A stretch of 64,000 nucleotides of DNA, taken from positions 1 to 64,000 of the forward strand of contig JANWWS010000014.1 of the NCBI GenBank assembly GCA_025055765.1, written 5' to 3'. A program made the position numbers and the translations under genes. Below are positions 46,323-56,382 of this stretch, piece by piece. The stretch is from Leptospiraceae bacterium. Lineage in GTDB: Bacteria > Spirochaetota > Leptospiria > Turneriellales > Turneriellaceae. Below the pieces are notes generated by a model that did not search any database, was not told the origin of the DNA, and saw only the letters and a list, made by a program, of their open reading frames with translations. The first letter of the stretch is position 1. Each line of letters begins with the position of its first letter.

Positions 46323-46883
46323 ATGATTTTGAAAAATAACAAGGGTCTTTGGGATCTACGTCTTAATCCGGCTCTTATGGCCAAAGTGCGGGTGGCGGCA
46401 GCCAAATCAAACACAAGCATGTCGGCCATTGTGCGCTTTTGTGCCTTTAAACTTGCCCGCAAGAAAGTGGTTGATCTTAATAAGATGCGGGATCTGGCTC
46501 AGAAGCTGAGGGAGAAAAACCAGAGGAATCCTGTTCCTGCTCGTGAGCTTTGCCGTCTCAATGTGGTGCTTCATGGGGAGGATGAGCGGCTTTTCTGTGA
46601 GCTTAAATATCGTTTTGGTCTTACCACGAGTATGGTCTTGCGAATAGCGTTGGTGCGTTATTTGGACAATTTTCTCGCGGGATTGATTCCATATTGGAGG
46701 TTATTTTGGTACGGTACCAAGTTTGTGGTCAGGCACAAGTGTTATTATTCCACGGTGGTCGGGATCCCTATCATGGATTTTCATAGTAAGGAGTTATTTT
46801 CGCCAGAAGATTACCACGGTAAGCCCCCCGGGGAATTACCGATGTATCTACGCTACTATTGGCAACGCCGTCAAAAGGTCTGA
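46323..46883 (+). CDS. Tandem ribbon-helix-helix-like DNA-binding protein
   Basis: A 186-residue basic protein with two related modules. The first (LRLNPALMAKVRVAAAKSNT, then SMSAIVRFCAFKLAR, residues about 12-48) and the second (CRLNVVLHGEDERLFCELKY, then TTSMVLRIALVRYLD, about 77-118) each show a beta-strand followed by two helices, the ribbon-helix-helix layout. The C-terminal 70 residues are aromatic-rich and unknown. ATG 46323 has AGGAGG upstream. It may be a transcriptional regulator. The exact family is not known to me, and the second repeat is divergent. Confidence 0.65.
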   Translation: MILKNNKGLWDLRLNPALMAKVRVAAAKSNTSMSAIVRFCAFKLARKKVVDLNKMRDLAQKLREKNQRNPVPARELCRLNVVLHGEDERLFCELKYRFGLTTSMVLRIALVRYLDNFLAGLIPYWRLFWYGTKFVVRHKCYYSTVVGIPIMDFHSKELFSPEDYHGKPPGELPMYLRYYWQRRQKV

Positions 46884-47203
46884 GGCTGCCTTTGGGGGGG
46901 ACACTCAGATAAACCTCGCAGTTAGTTTTTCTTTTGCCAGAGGGCGAAGGGTAATACCCTTTTCTAAGATGTTGTTTTTTTGGGGGAATTAAATACTAGG
47001 GGATTATCCACGTTATTTTATGGTTTTAAGAGAATGCAGGCTAATGGGTATGCACCATATATTACTTCAGCAAAGGATAGTAGTAACCCCATAACCGGAA
47101 AGTCAAATTTTTGAAAAAAAGTTGAGGATTTCCATAGTAGGCGCATTACCTATCAAGATAAGAAACTCATTTACAAAGTGATTTTAATGCTTTACTGAGG
47201 CTC
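46884..47203. other. Intergenic region with a possible terminator
   Basis: About 320 bases without a gene. AAGGGT-AAT-ACCCTTTT (46947-46963) is a small hairpin with a short T-run that could terminate the upstream gene. Further on the region is AT-rich (around 47100-47200), suitable for a promoter of the PAS-Fis gene, but no clear -35/-10 pair was found. Confidence 0.4.
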
Positions 47204-48328
47204 ATGTCCCGTGCCTTAAAGGAGGCTTTGCTCGGTGTATTTTTTTCTCATGGAGTGCAAGCCGCTCTGAAGCTACTGCAGGGTAAAATTGAAGGTGTGG
47301 TATTTCGTCAAGATCTTGTGCGCAATTTAAGCGATATAGCTCTCGCGGACAGCTCCCATGTTCCCGTGGAACCCATTCAGGATGTGGAAAACCTGTTGCA
47401 GGTATTGGAACGCTATGGGTTAATAAAGGATGGTCAAAAGGTTTTGCCGGTTCTAAATACAACCTTTGAGTTGGAGCAATTTTGGGGGCGGGCGGATATA
47501 GTTAGAGCTTGTGAGGCGGTACCTCGGATCAGTGCTTGGCAGGTTCCACGCTTAGAGCGTTCTCGTTTGGAAGTGAAGTCGTCACCAGAAGATGTCGCTT
47601 TAAAGAGTCAATTATTGAGTGAAGGGAAGAGGCAGCTAGAGATAAAGATCGAGCGTCGTCGACCCGAACTTACGCATGCTCCTCCAATGGCCAGTAGCAG
47701 GGATGGAGAAAGCGAGAAGGATCAGCGCACGGAGATGGTGGGATCGCTAATACAAGATGATGCTCATCGATCTAAACTATCCGAGAGGCTCCGGCAGGAG
47801 GTCGAGATAGGAAAGTTGGCTGTCTGGGCACTTGAGACTCTCCCCTATCCGATATTAGCTGTGGATTTCCAGGGAAAAGAACTTTTCCACAACAAAGAAT
47901 GGGAAGCCCTCCAGTTAAAGAATGTATCTCCTGTCGCACCTGGGGATGTCTATGAAGCTGCTAAAAAGGTAATCTCTAGGCGAGCGGTTGAGGGGCGTTT
48001 GGAGGCAGGAGATGTTATGGAAATCCCGAACTTTTTAGCAAAGCATAGGATTTTTTTCCGGGCCATGAGGGCTAGGAGCCGGGTTCTGGGCTACCTTTTC
48101 TGGGTTCTACCCGAAAAAGAAGAACCATATATTGGAAGAGAAATTCAGGAAAAACAGGAAGATTTTTTAGGTAAAACTCTGCCTGAAATCTTAGCCGAGG
48201 TGGAAAAAAAAGCGCTTCTATGGGCCTATGAGCAAGCAGATGGCAACAAATCTAATGCAGCTATGCTTTTAGGTATTCCTAGGCAAACTTATGGCTATCG
48301 CTTAAAACGCTATCTAGGGGAGACCTAG
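47204..48328 (+). CDS. PAS-like and Fis-type helix-turn-helix regulator without AAA+ domain
   Basis: A 374-residue probable transcription factor. The N-terminal 90 residues are unrecognised (helical, with a wHTH-like SDIALADSSHVPVEP), followed by a charged linker. A PAS-like domain sits around 205-300 (LETLPYPILAVDFQGKELFHNKEWEAL). The C-terminal 45 residues form a Fis-type helix-turn-helix (ALLWAYEQADGNKSNAAMLL, then GIPRQTYGYRLKRYL). NtrC-type proteins have an AAA+ domain between such ends; none is here. It ends 15 bases into the converging EAL gene. Confidence 0.75.
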   Translation: MSRALKEALLGVFFSHGVQAALKLLQGKIEGVVFRQDLVRNLSDIALADSSHVPVEPIQDVENLLQVLERYGLIKDGQKVLPVLNTTFELEQFWGRADIVRACEAVPRISAWQVPRLERSRLEVKSSPEDVALKSQLLSEGKRQLEIKIERRRPELTHAPPMASSRDGESEKDQRTEMVGSLIQDDAHRSKLSERLRQEVEIGKLAVWALETLPYPILAVDFQGKELFHNKEWEALQLKNVSPVAPGDVYEAAKKVISRRAVEGRLEAGDVMEIPNFLAKHRIFFRAMRARSRVLGYLFWVLPEKEEPYIGREIQEKQEDFLGKTLPEILAEVEKKALLWAYEQADGNKSNAAMLLGIPRQTYGYRLKRYLGET

Positions 48329-49624
48329 TCGTTTCAGTCCACTTTCCTCAAGATGGGCTACTGAAAAATCAAGACAAAGAATAGTTCCGGGATTGAATTG
48401 GTAAAGGAGAGTGACAATACTTTCCCCCGTGGTAATGTCTCGATAAGGCTCGGATATGGCTCTATTTTTTTCGAGAATATCTTTTTGGGCAATGAAATAC
48501 TGGAAGTAAGGGCGCCAGGACCAATCCTTCCCTATGTATGTCCGTTCTTCCTCCCAATAAAGACTCTCTCCGTTTTGGCGCAACCGGTAATTGGGGCTAA
48601 TCTGAATTCCATAGTCGTTGACCACAAAGGCAAGGCGCATGAAGCGATGCCAATAAGGCGGTATATTTTCCGGATTGCAAGGTTCGAGGGAGGCTATTCC
48701 GTTTATTTGGACCTTGCGAAAGTAAGTCTCCGCTTTCTTTACGAAGTGATCTGCTAAAGTTTCACGAAATAGCAGGAGAGCGCGGACCTCTTCTAGTTTT
48801 CGCGTTCGGAAATCCTTAAGAAATTCCTCAACGGTGATGTCAAGGAAGAAAAGCGATTGTATTTCAAAAGACGGGTGTCCAAAAAAGTAACCCTGCACGT
48901 AGCGGGCGCCAATATCTAGTGCCGCGTAGAAGTCTTGTTCGGTTTCCACCCCCTCCAGAAGTAAGATAGAGCCGATTTTATCACAGAGATGGGCAATGGA
49001 GTGCAGGATTTCCCTAACAATCAGGTCGGAAAAGCCCTTCTGTATAAGGTGCAAGTCTAATTTAATATAATGGGGTCGCATAAGCGCAATGCGGTGTACA
49101 TTAGAAAATCCTGCCCCAAAGTCGTCGATGGCAATAGAAAAACCCTTGCTTTTGAGAAAGCATATCACTTGGTCAAATCTCTCGGGGCTTAACCCAAATT
49201 CCCCTTCCGTGATTTCTAATACCACAGAAGAGGGAGGGATGCCATACTTTTCAATTAATTTTAGGATGGGCAGAGCTTGCTCCAGATTTTCTTCAGGGTT
49301 AAGCACCTCAAGCCAGCGCGGCATGATGTTTAAGAAGAGTTTGCGTTTGTAGTAAAGGCCAGATTTCGCAAAACGTCTAATGGCATCTTCACGAACAGCC
49401 AAATCCACACTGTAGAGTTCATGGAGGGGGATGTCGTGTCGTAGAAAAATTTTACCTAAGGAGACCGTTTTGCCCTCTTTTGTTTTTCCTCTTGCGAGGG
49501 CCTCGTAGCCCACTATTTGTTTATCTTCGATAGATAGTATAGGCTGGAAGAAAGCAAAGGGCCTTCCTTGAAGTTCCTTGTCGAACTGGGCTAGATCGAT
49601 ATCCTCCCGATATCCGACAAACAT
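48314..49624 (-). CDS. EAL-domain c-di-GMP phosphodiesterase with C-terminal sensor region
   Basis: A 436-residue cytoplasmic enzyme predicted to hydrolyse c-di-GMP. The EAL signature is GYEALARG (Glu41), followed by VVLEITEGE, AIDDFGAGFSN (metal-binding Asp pair), YIKLDLHLI (Lys) and LLEGVETEQDF (Glu), so the metal and catalytic residues appear complete. After residue 250 comes a helical linker and a C-terminal domain (about 300-430; IPPYWHRFMRLAFVVNDYGIQIS, EERTYIGKDWSWRPYFQYF) that looks like a Cache/PAS-type sensor. No membrane segment is obvious. It may be co-transcribed with the IscU-pentapeptide and tenA genes, 25 bases downstream of the former. Confidence 0.88.
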   Translation of the reverse strand: MFVGYREDIDLAQFDKELQGRPFAFFQPILSIEDKQIVGYEALARGKTKEGKTVSLGKIFLRHDIPLHELYSVDLAVREDAIRRFAKSGLYYKRKLFLNIMPRWLEVLNPEENLEQALPILKLIEKYGIPPSSVVLEITEGEFGLSPERFDQVICFLKSKGFSIAIDDFGAGFSNVHRIALMRPHYIKLDLHLIQKGFSDLIVREILHSIAHLCDKIGSILLLEGVETEQDFYAALDIGARYVQGYFFGHPSFEIQSLFFLDITVEEFLKDFRTRKLEEVRALLLFRETLADHFVKKAETYFRKVQINGIASLEPCNPENIPPYWHRFMRLAFVVNDYGIQISPNYRLRQNGESLYWEEERTYIGKDWSWRPYFQYFIAQKDILEKNRAISEPYRDITTGESIVTLLYQFNPGTILCLDFSVAHLEESGLKRLGLP

Positions 49625-49649
49625 AGCATCTCATGGCTTTTTCGGTGGG

Positions 49650-50426
49650 CTATTGGGCCTTTAGATAAATCTCTTTACCTTGTTGGCGCATCTGGGAAAA
49701 AATGTCAAGATATTTTTGGTCAACTCTTGTGCCCACATCGTAGAGTGCATTCTTAAAAGAGGCCCCATCTAATTTCGAACCAGTAAGTTTTGTAAAGCGC
49801 AGATCGGCATTTTCAAAGCAAGCATGGGTGAGATCGCAATTGTTAAGATAAGCTCCCGTAAGCTTAGCGTGCGAAAAATTAGCTCCTGTAAGTTTTGAGC
49901 CACTAAAGAAGGTGTGTTCAAGCCTGGCGTTGGTGAAATCCACATAACTTAAATCCATATGGTCTAAATTAGCTTTGCGGAGGTCAGCGTTAGCGAGGGA
50001 GCCCTTTTCCCTTAAAAGTTCGAGTATTTTCTTTTTTGAAATAAAGTCCTTATCGCTTAGGCCAGTTCCATTTTCATAATCCCGGATGGCTTTCTGGAGG
50101 GCCTTAATTGCCGTCTCGGCATAATTTTTCCGTCTTTCGGGATAGCCATCTATGTAGCTTTCCATTAATTCAGGTGTTATGGCTAAAGCCTCATTGAGGC
50201 GCTTGCCTTTAGCTAGATCGCAAATAATGGATAGGGAGACAAGAGAGAAGCTGCACCCAGTGGTGGTGTAGCGAATGTCTTCTATGCGATCATCCTTGAT
50301 TTTCAGATAGAGGCGGTAACCATCCCCGCAGCCCGCGTTTTTGTATTCGGAGACGACGGATGGTTGCTCAAGTTCTCCGTAATAAGGCCGCTGTTCCACC
50401 AAAGTGTTGAATTTTTCGAAATTCAT
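49650..50426 (-). CDS. IscU/NifU-like domain fused to pentapeptide repeats; third cluster cysteine absent
   Basis: A 258-residue fusion. Residues about 15-115 resemble the iron-sulfur scaffold IscU: NAGCGDGYRLYLKIKDDRIE (Cys33, Asp35), TTGCSFSLVSLSIICDLAKG (Cys58, extra Cys69) and AETAIKALQKAI. The third scaffold cysteine (IscU Cys106) falls on an Arg near residue 99. Residues about 146-226 are pentapeptide repeats (ADLRKANLDHMDL, GANFSHAKLTGAYLN), which form a quadrilateral beta-helix. Scaffold activity is doubtful. It lies between tenA (43 bases upstream) and the EAL gene, and may be on the riboswitch transcript. What the fusion does is unknown. Confidence 0.75.
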   Translation of the reverse strand: MNFEKFNTLVEQRPYYGELEQPSVVSEYKNAGCGDGYRLYLKIKDDRIEDIRYTTTGCSFSLVSLSIICDLAKGKRLNEALAITPELMESYIDGYPERRKNYAETAIKALQKAIRDYENGTGLSDKDFISKKKILELLREKGSLANADLRKANLDHMDLSYVDFTNARLEHTFFSGSKLTGANFSHAKLTGAYLNNCDLTHACFENADLRFTKLTGSKLDGASFKNALYDVGTRVDQKYLDIFSQMRQQGKEIYLKAQ

Positions 50427-50469
50427 AGAAAAAAGCTATTATGAGATTATGGGTTTGGCCACAAAATGC

Positions 50470-51162
50470 CTAAACAGGCCATTTTTGGTTGGTGTAGGCG
50501 GCCTCCCAGAATAAGTATTCGTACCGGGCGCTCATGACAAAAGCTTCCACGGCCCTTTGGCAAGTAGAGGCATCGCTTTCCTCGGAGAAGCGCTGGAGTC
50601 GCTCGAGCAGGTTTTCCATATAGTCATTAAATTGGGGGTTTGAATACATTCTGAGCCAATTGGCATAGGGATGGTCATCGGGGATCGTTTTGAGTTCTTG
50701 CAAGAGATGTTGTCCGAGGTCAATATAGAGCCAGGGGCATGGGGTTATGGCAGCTACTGCTTCTAAGAGAGAACCTCGTTGGGCTGTGGCTACCATATGG
50801 TTTTGGTAGGCCGCGTTGTTTAAGGTTAACTCAAGCTCTGCGATATCTTTTTCATTATATCCTAAAGTTTTTCCGTAGCCAGCATGGAGTTCACCCTCAA
50901 CCACGAGGGCAAGGCGAGCCGCCTCGATGAACCATAGCTTATCCTTAGGTTGGCGGCAGCGCACAGCAATAAGAGAGGTGGCATCGGCGAAGGCTTCTAA
51001 ATAGCGGGCATCATGCATTTGGTAAAAACGGAATTTTTGTTTGTCGAGAGTACCTTTGGCTAGTTCGCGTACGAAGGGATGCTCGAATGAGGCTTTCCAA
51101 GCCTGATCGGCAGCCTGCCGGCATCTTTGGGCGAAAGGGGGGATATGGTACGAGGTTTTCAT
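50470..51162 (-). CDS. tenA: TenA-family aminopyrimidine aminohydrolase (thiaminase II)
   Basis: A 230-residue all-helical enzyme that salvages thiamine breakdown products by hydrolysing aminopyrimidine. Family stretches include HPFVRELAKGTLDKQKFRFY, QMHDARYLEAFADAT, the Glu/Cys-rich active-site region (AITPCPWLYIDLGQ) and the tail FVMSARYEYLFWEAAY. I start it at ATG 51162, preceded by AGGAGG; an upstream frame would run through the ribosome site. A TPP riboswitch directly upstream supports the thiamine role. Two further genes follow on the same strand within 45 bases each. Confidence 0.93.
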   Translation of the reverse strand: MKTSYHIPPFAQRCRQAADQAWKASFEHPFVRELAKGTLDKQKFRFYQMHDARYLEAFADATSLIAVRCRQPKDKLWFIEAARLALVVEGELHAGYGKTLGYNEKDIAELELTLNNAAYQNHMVATAQRGSLLEAVAAITPCPWLYIDLGQHLLQELKTIPDDHPYANWLRMYSNPQFNDYMENLLERLQRFSEESDASTCQRAVEAFVMSARYEYLFWEAAYTNQKWPV

Positions 51163-51166
51163 AGAG

Positions 51167-51209
51167 CCTCCTGCATTTTTAATAGTCAAGAAGAGACAAA
51201 TGCAGGAAG
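51167..51209 (-). promoter_or_regulatory. Ribosome-site-sequestering stem downstream of the TPP aptamer
   Basis: On the RNA, CTTCCTGCATTT (51209-51198) pairs with AAATGCAGGAGG (51178-51167) around an 18-base loop. The second arm contains the AGGAGG of tenA. The stem would hide the ribosome site when formed, so the riboswitch most likely acts on translation. The 9-base core is perfectly complementary. Confidence 0.65.
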
Positions 51210-51225
51210 CAATGTGGCCAAGAGA

Positions 51226-51304
51226 CTTCCTACGCCGGTATTACCCGGATCAGGTTCAAGGGTCTTCGCCTATTGCGAATCTCAGCCTTTCGGCTCCCCT
51301 GCTC
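51226..51304 (-). promoter_or_regulatory. TPP (thiamine) riboswitch aptamer
   Basis: On the minus strand, GCAGGGGAGCC, then GGCTGAGA, then GACCCTTGAACCTGATCC, GGGTAATACCGGCGTAGGAAG: the complete conserved order of the THI element, including the pyrimidine-sensor GGCTGAGA and the pyrophosphate-sensor CCTGATCCGGGTAATACCGG. It lies between the histidine-kinase stop and tenA and should switch tenA off when thiamine pyrophosphate is abundant. Confidence 0.95.
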
Positions 51305-51356
51305 TTTGCCTCTTCTTGAGGCGATAGAAGGCAAGCTAGTTTATTAGTCAATCTTT

Positions 51357-53870
51357 TTAAGATGTTTGGGAGATAAGTTTCGCGATGAGTTGCAAGAATT
51401 CTTCTTTGCGGAAGGGTTTAATAAGATAGGTATCGCAACCGCTTTCTAATAGTAGGTTGATCTCTCTGGGCGTGGCGTAAGCGGTTATAGCAGCGACAGG
51501 GGTATGAGGACGTCCCAGGTCTTTTTCTAATCGGCGGATTTCGCGGGTTGCCTCAAAGCCGTCCATGAGAGGCATTTGCATATCCATGAGCACGAGATCC
51601 ACATTTTCTTCTTGAAAAAGCTTTAAGCTTTCAAGGCCGTTGTGGGCCTTTATTATACGGTGGGGGGTATTTGTTAGGAATCTTTCCATGAGGAGGAGGT
51701 TATCTTCGTTGTCTTCTGCTATTAGGATGGTTTTGGGGCGGCTGGGCGGTGATTCTGGTGTCGCTTTCGCTTCTGGGATGGGCATAGTGGTTTGTTGGTA
51801 GGGTATAGTCACTTTAAAGGTGCTTCCTTGTCCAGGCTCTGATTGGACGCTGATCCATCCCCCTATTTTTTCGAGAAGCTTGCGGGTTAGGGCAAGGCCA
51901 ACCCCAGTTCCCGCGAATTCTTTTGTATAGGAACTATCCCCCTGCCTGAATCTCTCAAAAATTTTTCCCTGTAGCTCTTTTTCAATCCCGCAACCGCTGT
52001 CGCTGACCTCAATTTGTAAAAATCGTTCTCCCTGTTCGCTTGCCTTGCTCACGCGGATTTCCACATAGCCTTGGGATGTAAATTTCACGGCATTGCTTAG
52101 GAGATTAAGCAAGATTTGCCGCAGTGCGCGAAAATCACACATTATGACAGGAGGTAGATCCGTAGCGAGGGAAAGGTTAAGTCTAAGTCCTTTGCGAAGG
52201 GCCTCTTGGGCATAAAAATCCCTTATTTGCTCGAAGAAGGGGTGAAGTAAGATAGGAGCCTCATGAGTCTTGCTTTTCCCTTGTTCTAAGAGGGAAAGCT
52301 CCAGGATGTCTTCTACGAGTTCTTTAAGATGTGTGATAGCTCTGTGCATTTTCTCGAGATAAAATTTTTCTTCTTCACTTTGTACCTTGCCCAACAAGAG
52401 ATCGGCGTAGCCCGAAATAGCATTAAGCGGAGTACGGATTTCATGGCTCATATTTGCTAAAAATTCAGATTTCGTTTGGTTGGCTTCCTCTGCTGCCTTC
52501 CGAGCGGCCAAAATCTCTTCCTCGTATTTACGCCTTTGGGTTATCTCCTCAGCAAAAATAGCTATGCCCTTTACAATCTCCTCTTCGCGAATAGGATGGT
52601 AATTAATCCCATAGATAGAATCTGCAGCTTCTGTATTTGGTACATGAATTTCATAATAGACACTTTTACCAGAAAGGCATTCGTAAAGTTTACCCCTTAC
52701 GAGATCGCGCCAGGCTTCTGGTATGAGTTGCACAAAATCTCGAACGTTTTCGGAAAAAGGAAACCCATGGCGGGAAAAGCTCTTTCGAAAGGCCTCATTC
52801 ATAAAAACGATTTCCAGATTATCATTAAGCGAGACTACGAGGTGCGGGATGTTATCTATGATGGCTTTAAGTTGAAGACGTTCCTCATCAAGTTTTCTTT
52901 GGACTTCTTTTAACGAGGTTATGTTAGAGGCAGCGGCTACTACGGCATGGATTTCCCCACCTCCACTGCGCACTGGGACGAGAGAAACTTCAAAATAATT
53001 TGGTTTCCCTTTTTTGCCCCCTATCTCTAGCTCAAAGAAAACTTTTTGACCAGTAAGTGCTTTCTGAAAATTTTCCTTAAATATTTCGCCTGCTGGTGCG
53101 GGTAAGAGGTTGGAGATAGTTTTTTCTTTAGGGGTTTTCTTTTGAGTAAGAAATCGCATGAGGGCTGCTCCTCGTTTGTCTTGGAGCAAAATTTCTTCGT
53201 TTGGTTTTAGAATGGCGAGAAAGAGGATGCCAGAATCGATAATGGCTTTTTGGTAGCTACTGTAGCGAGTAAGTTCTTCATGATATTCACGTGCTAGACG
53301 AAAGAAAAGAGCAAATATTAACCCCAAAAGCAAAAGGTTGGGGATAAGAATAAAGGGTGCAAGTTCCTGTTCGGTTTGCGTGAGGTCCAGGGTATGGCAT
53401 AGAATTTGGAGAAAAGGATGGTTACGAAGAGAAAATACCAAAAGATTGAAAAAGCTTGTAGCTGTTAGGAAGAAAAAGCCAGCCTTAAGTCCATGTACAA
53501 AAAATACATAGCTTAAGATGAGTATCTGTACCATGAGAGTAGAAGTAAGGATGTAGCCACAGCCCACAGAGAGATGCGAAAAATAAACAAGGGCAAGTTC
53601 TAAGATAGCAAATAGGAGGCTAAAACGATGAAAATGCCCCCACTGTGCCATGGCAAATGGCAATAAGAAGACAATGATTGAGATAGCTAAATATGTGAGG
53701 GAGTAAACGGGGGGAGTATAGAAGAAAGCCAATGGCAGTTGCACGGCATGGAAAATGATAGCGGTGGCAAGCATGCGGAATGAGTAGCGAACGCGAAGAG
53801 CTTCGTTTGGCGGTAGTTGGGAGAGGCTTTTTTCTAGGAAAAATTTTTCCACAATGAAAGGTTTTAGCAT
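51357..53870 (-). CDS. Hybrid sensor histidine kinase/response regulator
   Basis: An 837-residue inner-membrane sensor. About six hydrophobic segments occupy residues 30-205, followed by two PAS-type domains (about 220-330 and 335-455). The HisKA dimerisation domain has [11 protein letters not shown] (phospho-accepting His476), and the ATPase domain shows [16 protein letters not shown], and [14 protein letters not shown]. The C-terminal receiver has LVLMDMQMP (Asp763) and a Thr/Lys pair (AITAY, IKPF). The signal is unknown; a separate output regulator is not nearby. It is followed 52 bases later by the TPP riboswitch on the same strand. Confidence 0.92.
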   Translation of the reverse strand: MLKPFIVEKFFLEKSLSQLPPNEALRVRYSFRMLATAIIFHAVQLPLAFFYTPPVYSLTYLAISIIVFLLPFAMAQWGHFHRFSLLFAILELALVYFSHLSVGCGYILTSTLMVQILILSYVFFVHGLKAGFFFLTATSFFNLLVFSLRNHPFLQILCHTLDLTQTEQELAPFILIPNLLLLGLIFALFFRLAREYHEELTRYSSYQKAIIDSGILFLAILKPNEEILLQDKRGAALMRFLTQKKTPKEKTISNLLPAPAGEIFKENFQKALTGQKVFFELEIGGKKGKPNYFEVSLVPVRSGGGEIHAVVAAASNITSLKEVQRKLDEERLQLKAIIDNIPHLVVSLNDNLEIVFMNEAFRKSFSRHGFPFSENVRDFVQLIPEAWRDLVRGKLYECLSGKSVYYEIHVPNTEAADSIYGINYHPIREEEIVKGIAIFAEEITQRRKYEEEILAARKAAEEANQTKSEFLANMSHEIRTPLNAISGYADLLLGKVQSEEEKFYLEKMHRAITHLKELVEDILELSLLEQGKSKTHEAPILLHPFFEQIRDFYAQEALRKGLRLNLSLATDLPPVIMCDFRALRQILLNLLSNAVKFTSQGYVEIRVSKASEQGERFLQIEVSDSGCGIEKELQGKIFERFRQGDSSYTKEFAGTGVGLALTRKLLEKIGGWISVQSEPGQGSTFKVTIPYQQTTMPIPEAKATPESPPSRPKTILIAEDNEDNLLLMERFLTNTPHRIIKAHNGLESLKLFQEENVDLVLMDMQMPLMDGFEATREIRRLEKDLGRPHTPVAAITAYATPREINLLLESGCDTYLIKPFRKEEFLQLIAKLISQTS

Positions 53871-53899
53871 GCGGCCTAGGAGTCAAACCATAAAAAAAA

Positions 53900-53926
53900 T
53901 TGACGGTTTATCCCTGCTTCTATAAA
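53900..53926 (+). promoter_or_regulatory. groESL promoter
   Basis: TTGACG (53900-53905) and TATAAA (53921-53926) with a 15-base spacer, just before the CIRCE element. The spacer is short, so the exact -35 is uncertain. Confidence 0.45.
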
Positions 53927-53953
53927 TTGGCACTCGGATAACTTGAGTGCTAA
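53927..53953 (+). promoter_or_regulatory. CIRCE element (HrcA operator) of groESL
   Basis: TTGGCACTC (53927-53935), nine bases, and GAGTGCTAA (53945-53953): the heat-shock CIRCE inverted repeat with one mismatch (consensus TTAGCACTC-N9-GAGTGCTAA). It directly follows the -10, as expected for repression by HrcA. A second smaller inverted repeat CACTCT/AGAGTG (53954-53971) follows immediately. Confidence 0.92.
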
Positions 53954-54009
53954 CACTCTAAATAAAGAGTGATAGCATTCGTAAGAAAAAACTGGTAAAG
54001 GAGAGAACT

Positions 54010-54297
54010 ATGGCGATTAAACCACTAGGGGATAGAGTGCTCATTAAGCCTTTAGCCGAAAAGGAAGAAAAAATCGGCAACATTTACATCCCCGATACGG
54101 CCAAGGAAAAACCCAATGAGGGGGAAGTGGTAGCCGTAGGACCGGGGAAGGTAACGGATGACGGCAAAACCGTCCCCATGCAAGTGAAAGTGGGGCAACG
54201 TGTTTTGTACGGAAAATATTCCGGTACCGAAATCAAGGAAGGTGGTCAGGAGTATCTGATCGTAAGAGAATCAGACATCCTGGCGATCATAGAATAA
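54010..54297 (+). CDS. groES: Co-chaperonin GroES
   Basis: A 95-residue subunit of the lid that caps the GroEL folding chamber. The sequence is textbook GroES: start [20 protein letters not shown], mobile-loop region [27 protein letters not shown], and [20 protein letters not shown] at the end. GGAGAG lies upstream of ATG 54010. It is the first gene of a CIRCE-controlled heat-shock operon with groEL. Confidence 0.98.
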   Translation: MAIKPLGDRVLIKPLAEKEEKIGNIYIPDTAKEKPNEGEVVAVGPGKVTDDGKTVPMQVKVGQRVLYGKYSGTEIKEGGQEYLIVRESDILAIIE

Positions 54298-54303
54298 CAA
54301 TAG

Positions 54304-55962
<1,659 letters not shown>

Positions 55963-55986
55963 TAGCTTGCCCAAGCCTACACTTAC

Positions 55987-56014
55987 AAAGCCGCAGCTTG
56001 GCTGCGGCTTTTTT
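55987..56014 (+). terminator. Rho-independent terminator of groESL
   Basis: AAAGCCGCAG, a 5-base loop, and CTGCGGCTTTTTT: a GC-rich stem followed by a T-run, 25 bases after the groEL stop. The T-run overlaps the stop of the converging YdcH gene. Confidence 0.92.
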
Positions 56015-56252
56015 ATGCCCTCTTTAAGATGTGAAAAAGCTCATCTTTTAGGTAGAGGCGCTTTTTCTTTAGGTCCTCAAGATAGGCGTCGGAAGCCCCT
56101 TCTTCACCTCGCTCGATGCGTAAAATCTGCCAATTTATGTTCTCGTATTCTTCAAAGAGCCTCGCAAAATGCCGATCGCTCCGCTTTAAATTGTGGATTT
56201 TTTCTTTCCACTCCGGAAATTCTGCGGCCAGTTCGTGGGATTCATGGATCAT
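56013..56252 (-). CDS. YdcH/DUF465-like small protein
   Basis: A 79-residue, entirely helical charged protein. The N-terminus IHESHELAAEFPEWKEKIHN, the middle RHFARLFEEYENINWQILRIE and the C-terminal LEDLKKKRLYLKDELFHIL are typical of DUF465 (YdcH) proteins, whose function is unknown. The reading frame continues upstream, but ATG 56252 has GCAGGAGC before it and gives the usual family start. It converges on groEL and its stop lies in the groEL terminator. Confidence 0.85.
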   Translation of the reverse strand: MIHESHELAAEFPEWKEKIHNLKRSDRHFARLFEEYENINWQILRIERGEEGASDAYLEDLKKKRLYLKDELFHILKRA

Positions 56253-56382
56253 ATTCAGCTCCTGCAGGAATGTTAGTGCAGGAAAGCTAGTCTGGGAGGG
56301 CAAGGAAAATCCTAATTTTCATGTGAAGAGAGGAGAACAATTTAGTTGAAGCCATGACTCTCCTTCTGCTTTGAACCAGGCT

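Noticed and set aside
45785-46339. A 184-codon frame antisense to the outer-membrane barrel
   Set aside because: It is a shadow of the real gene: Ser-rich, with no ribosome site or family character.
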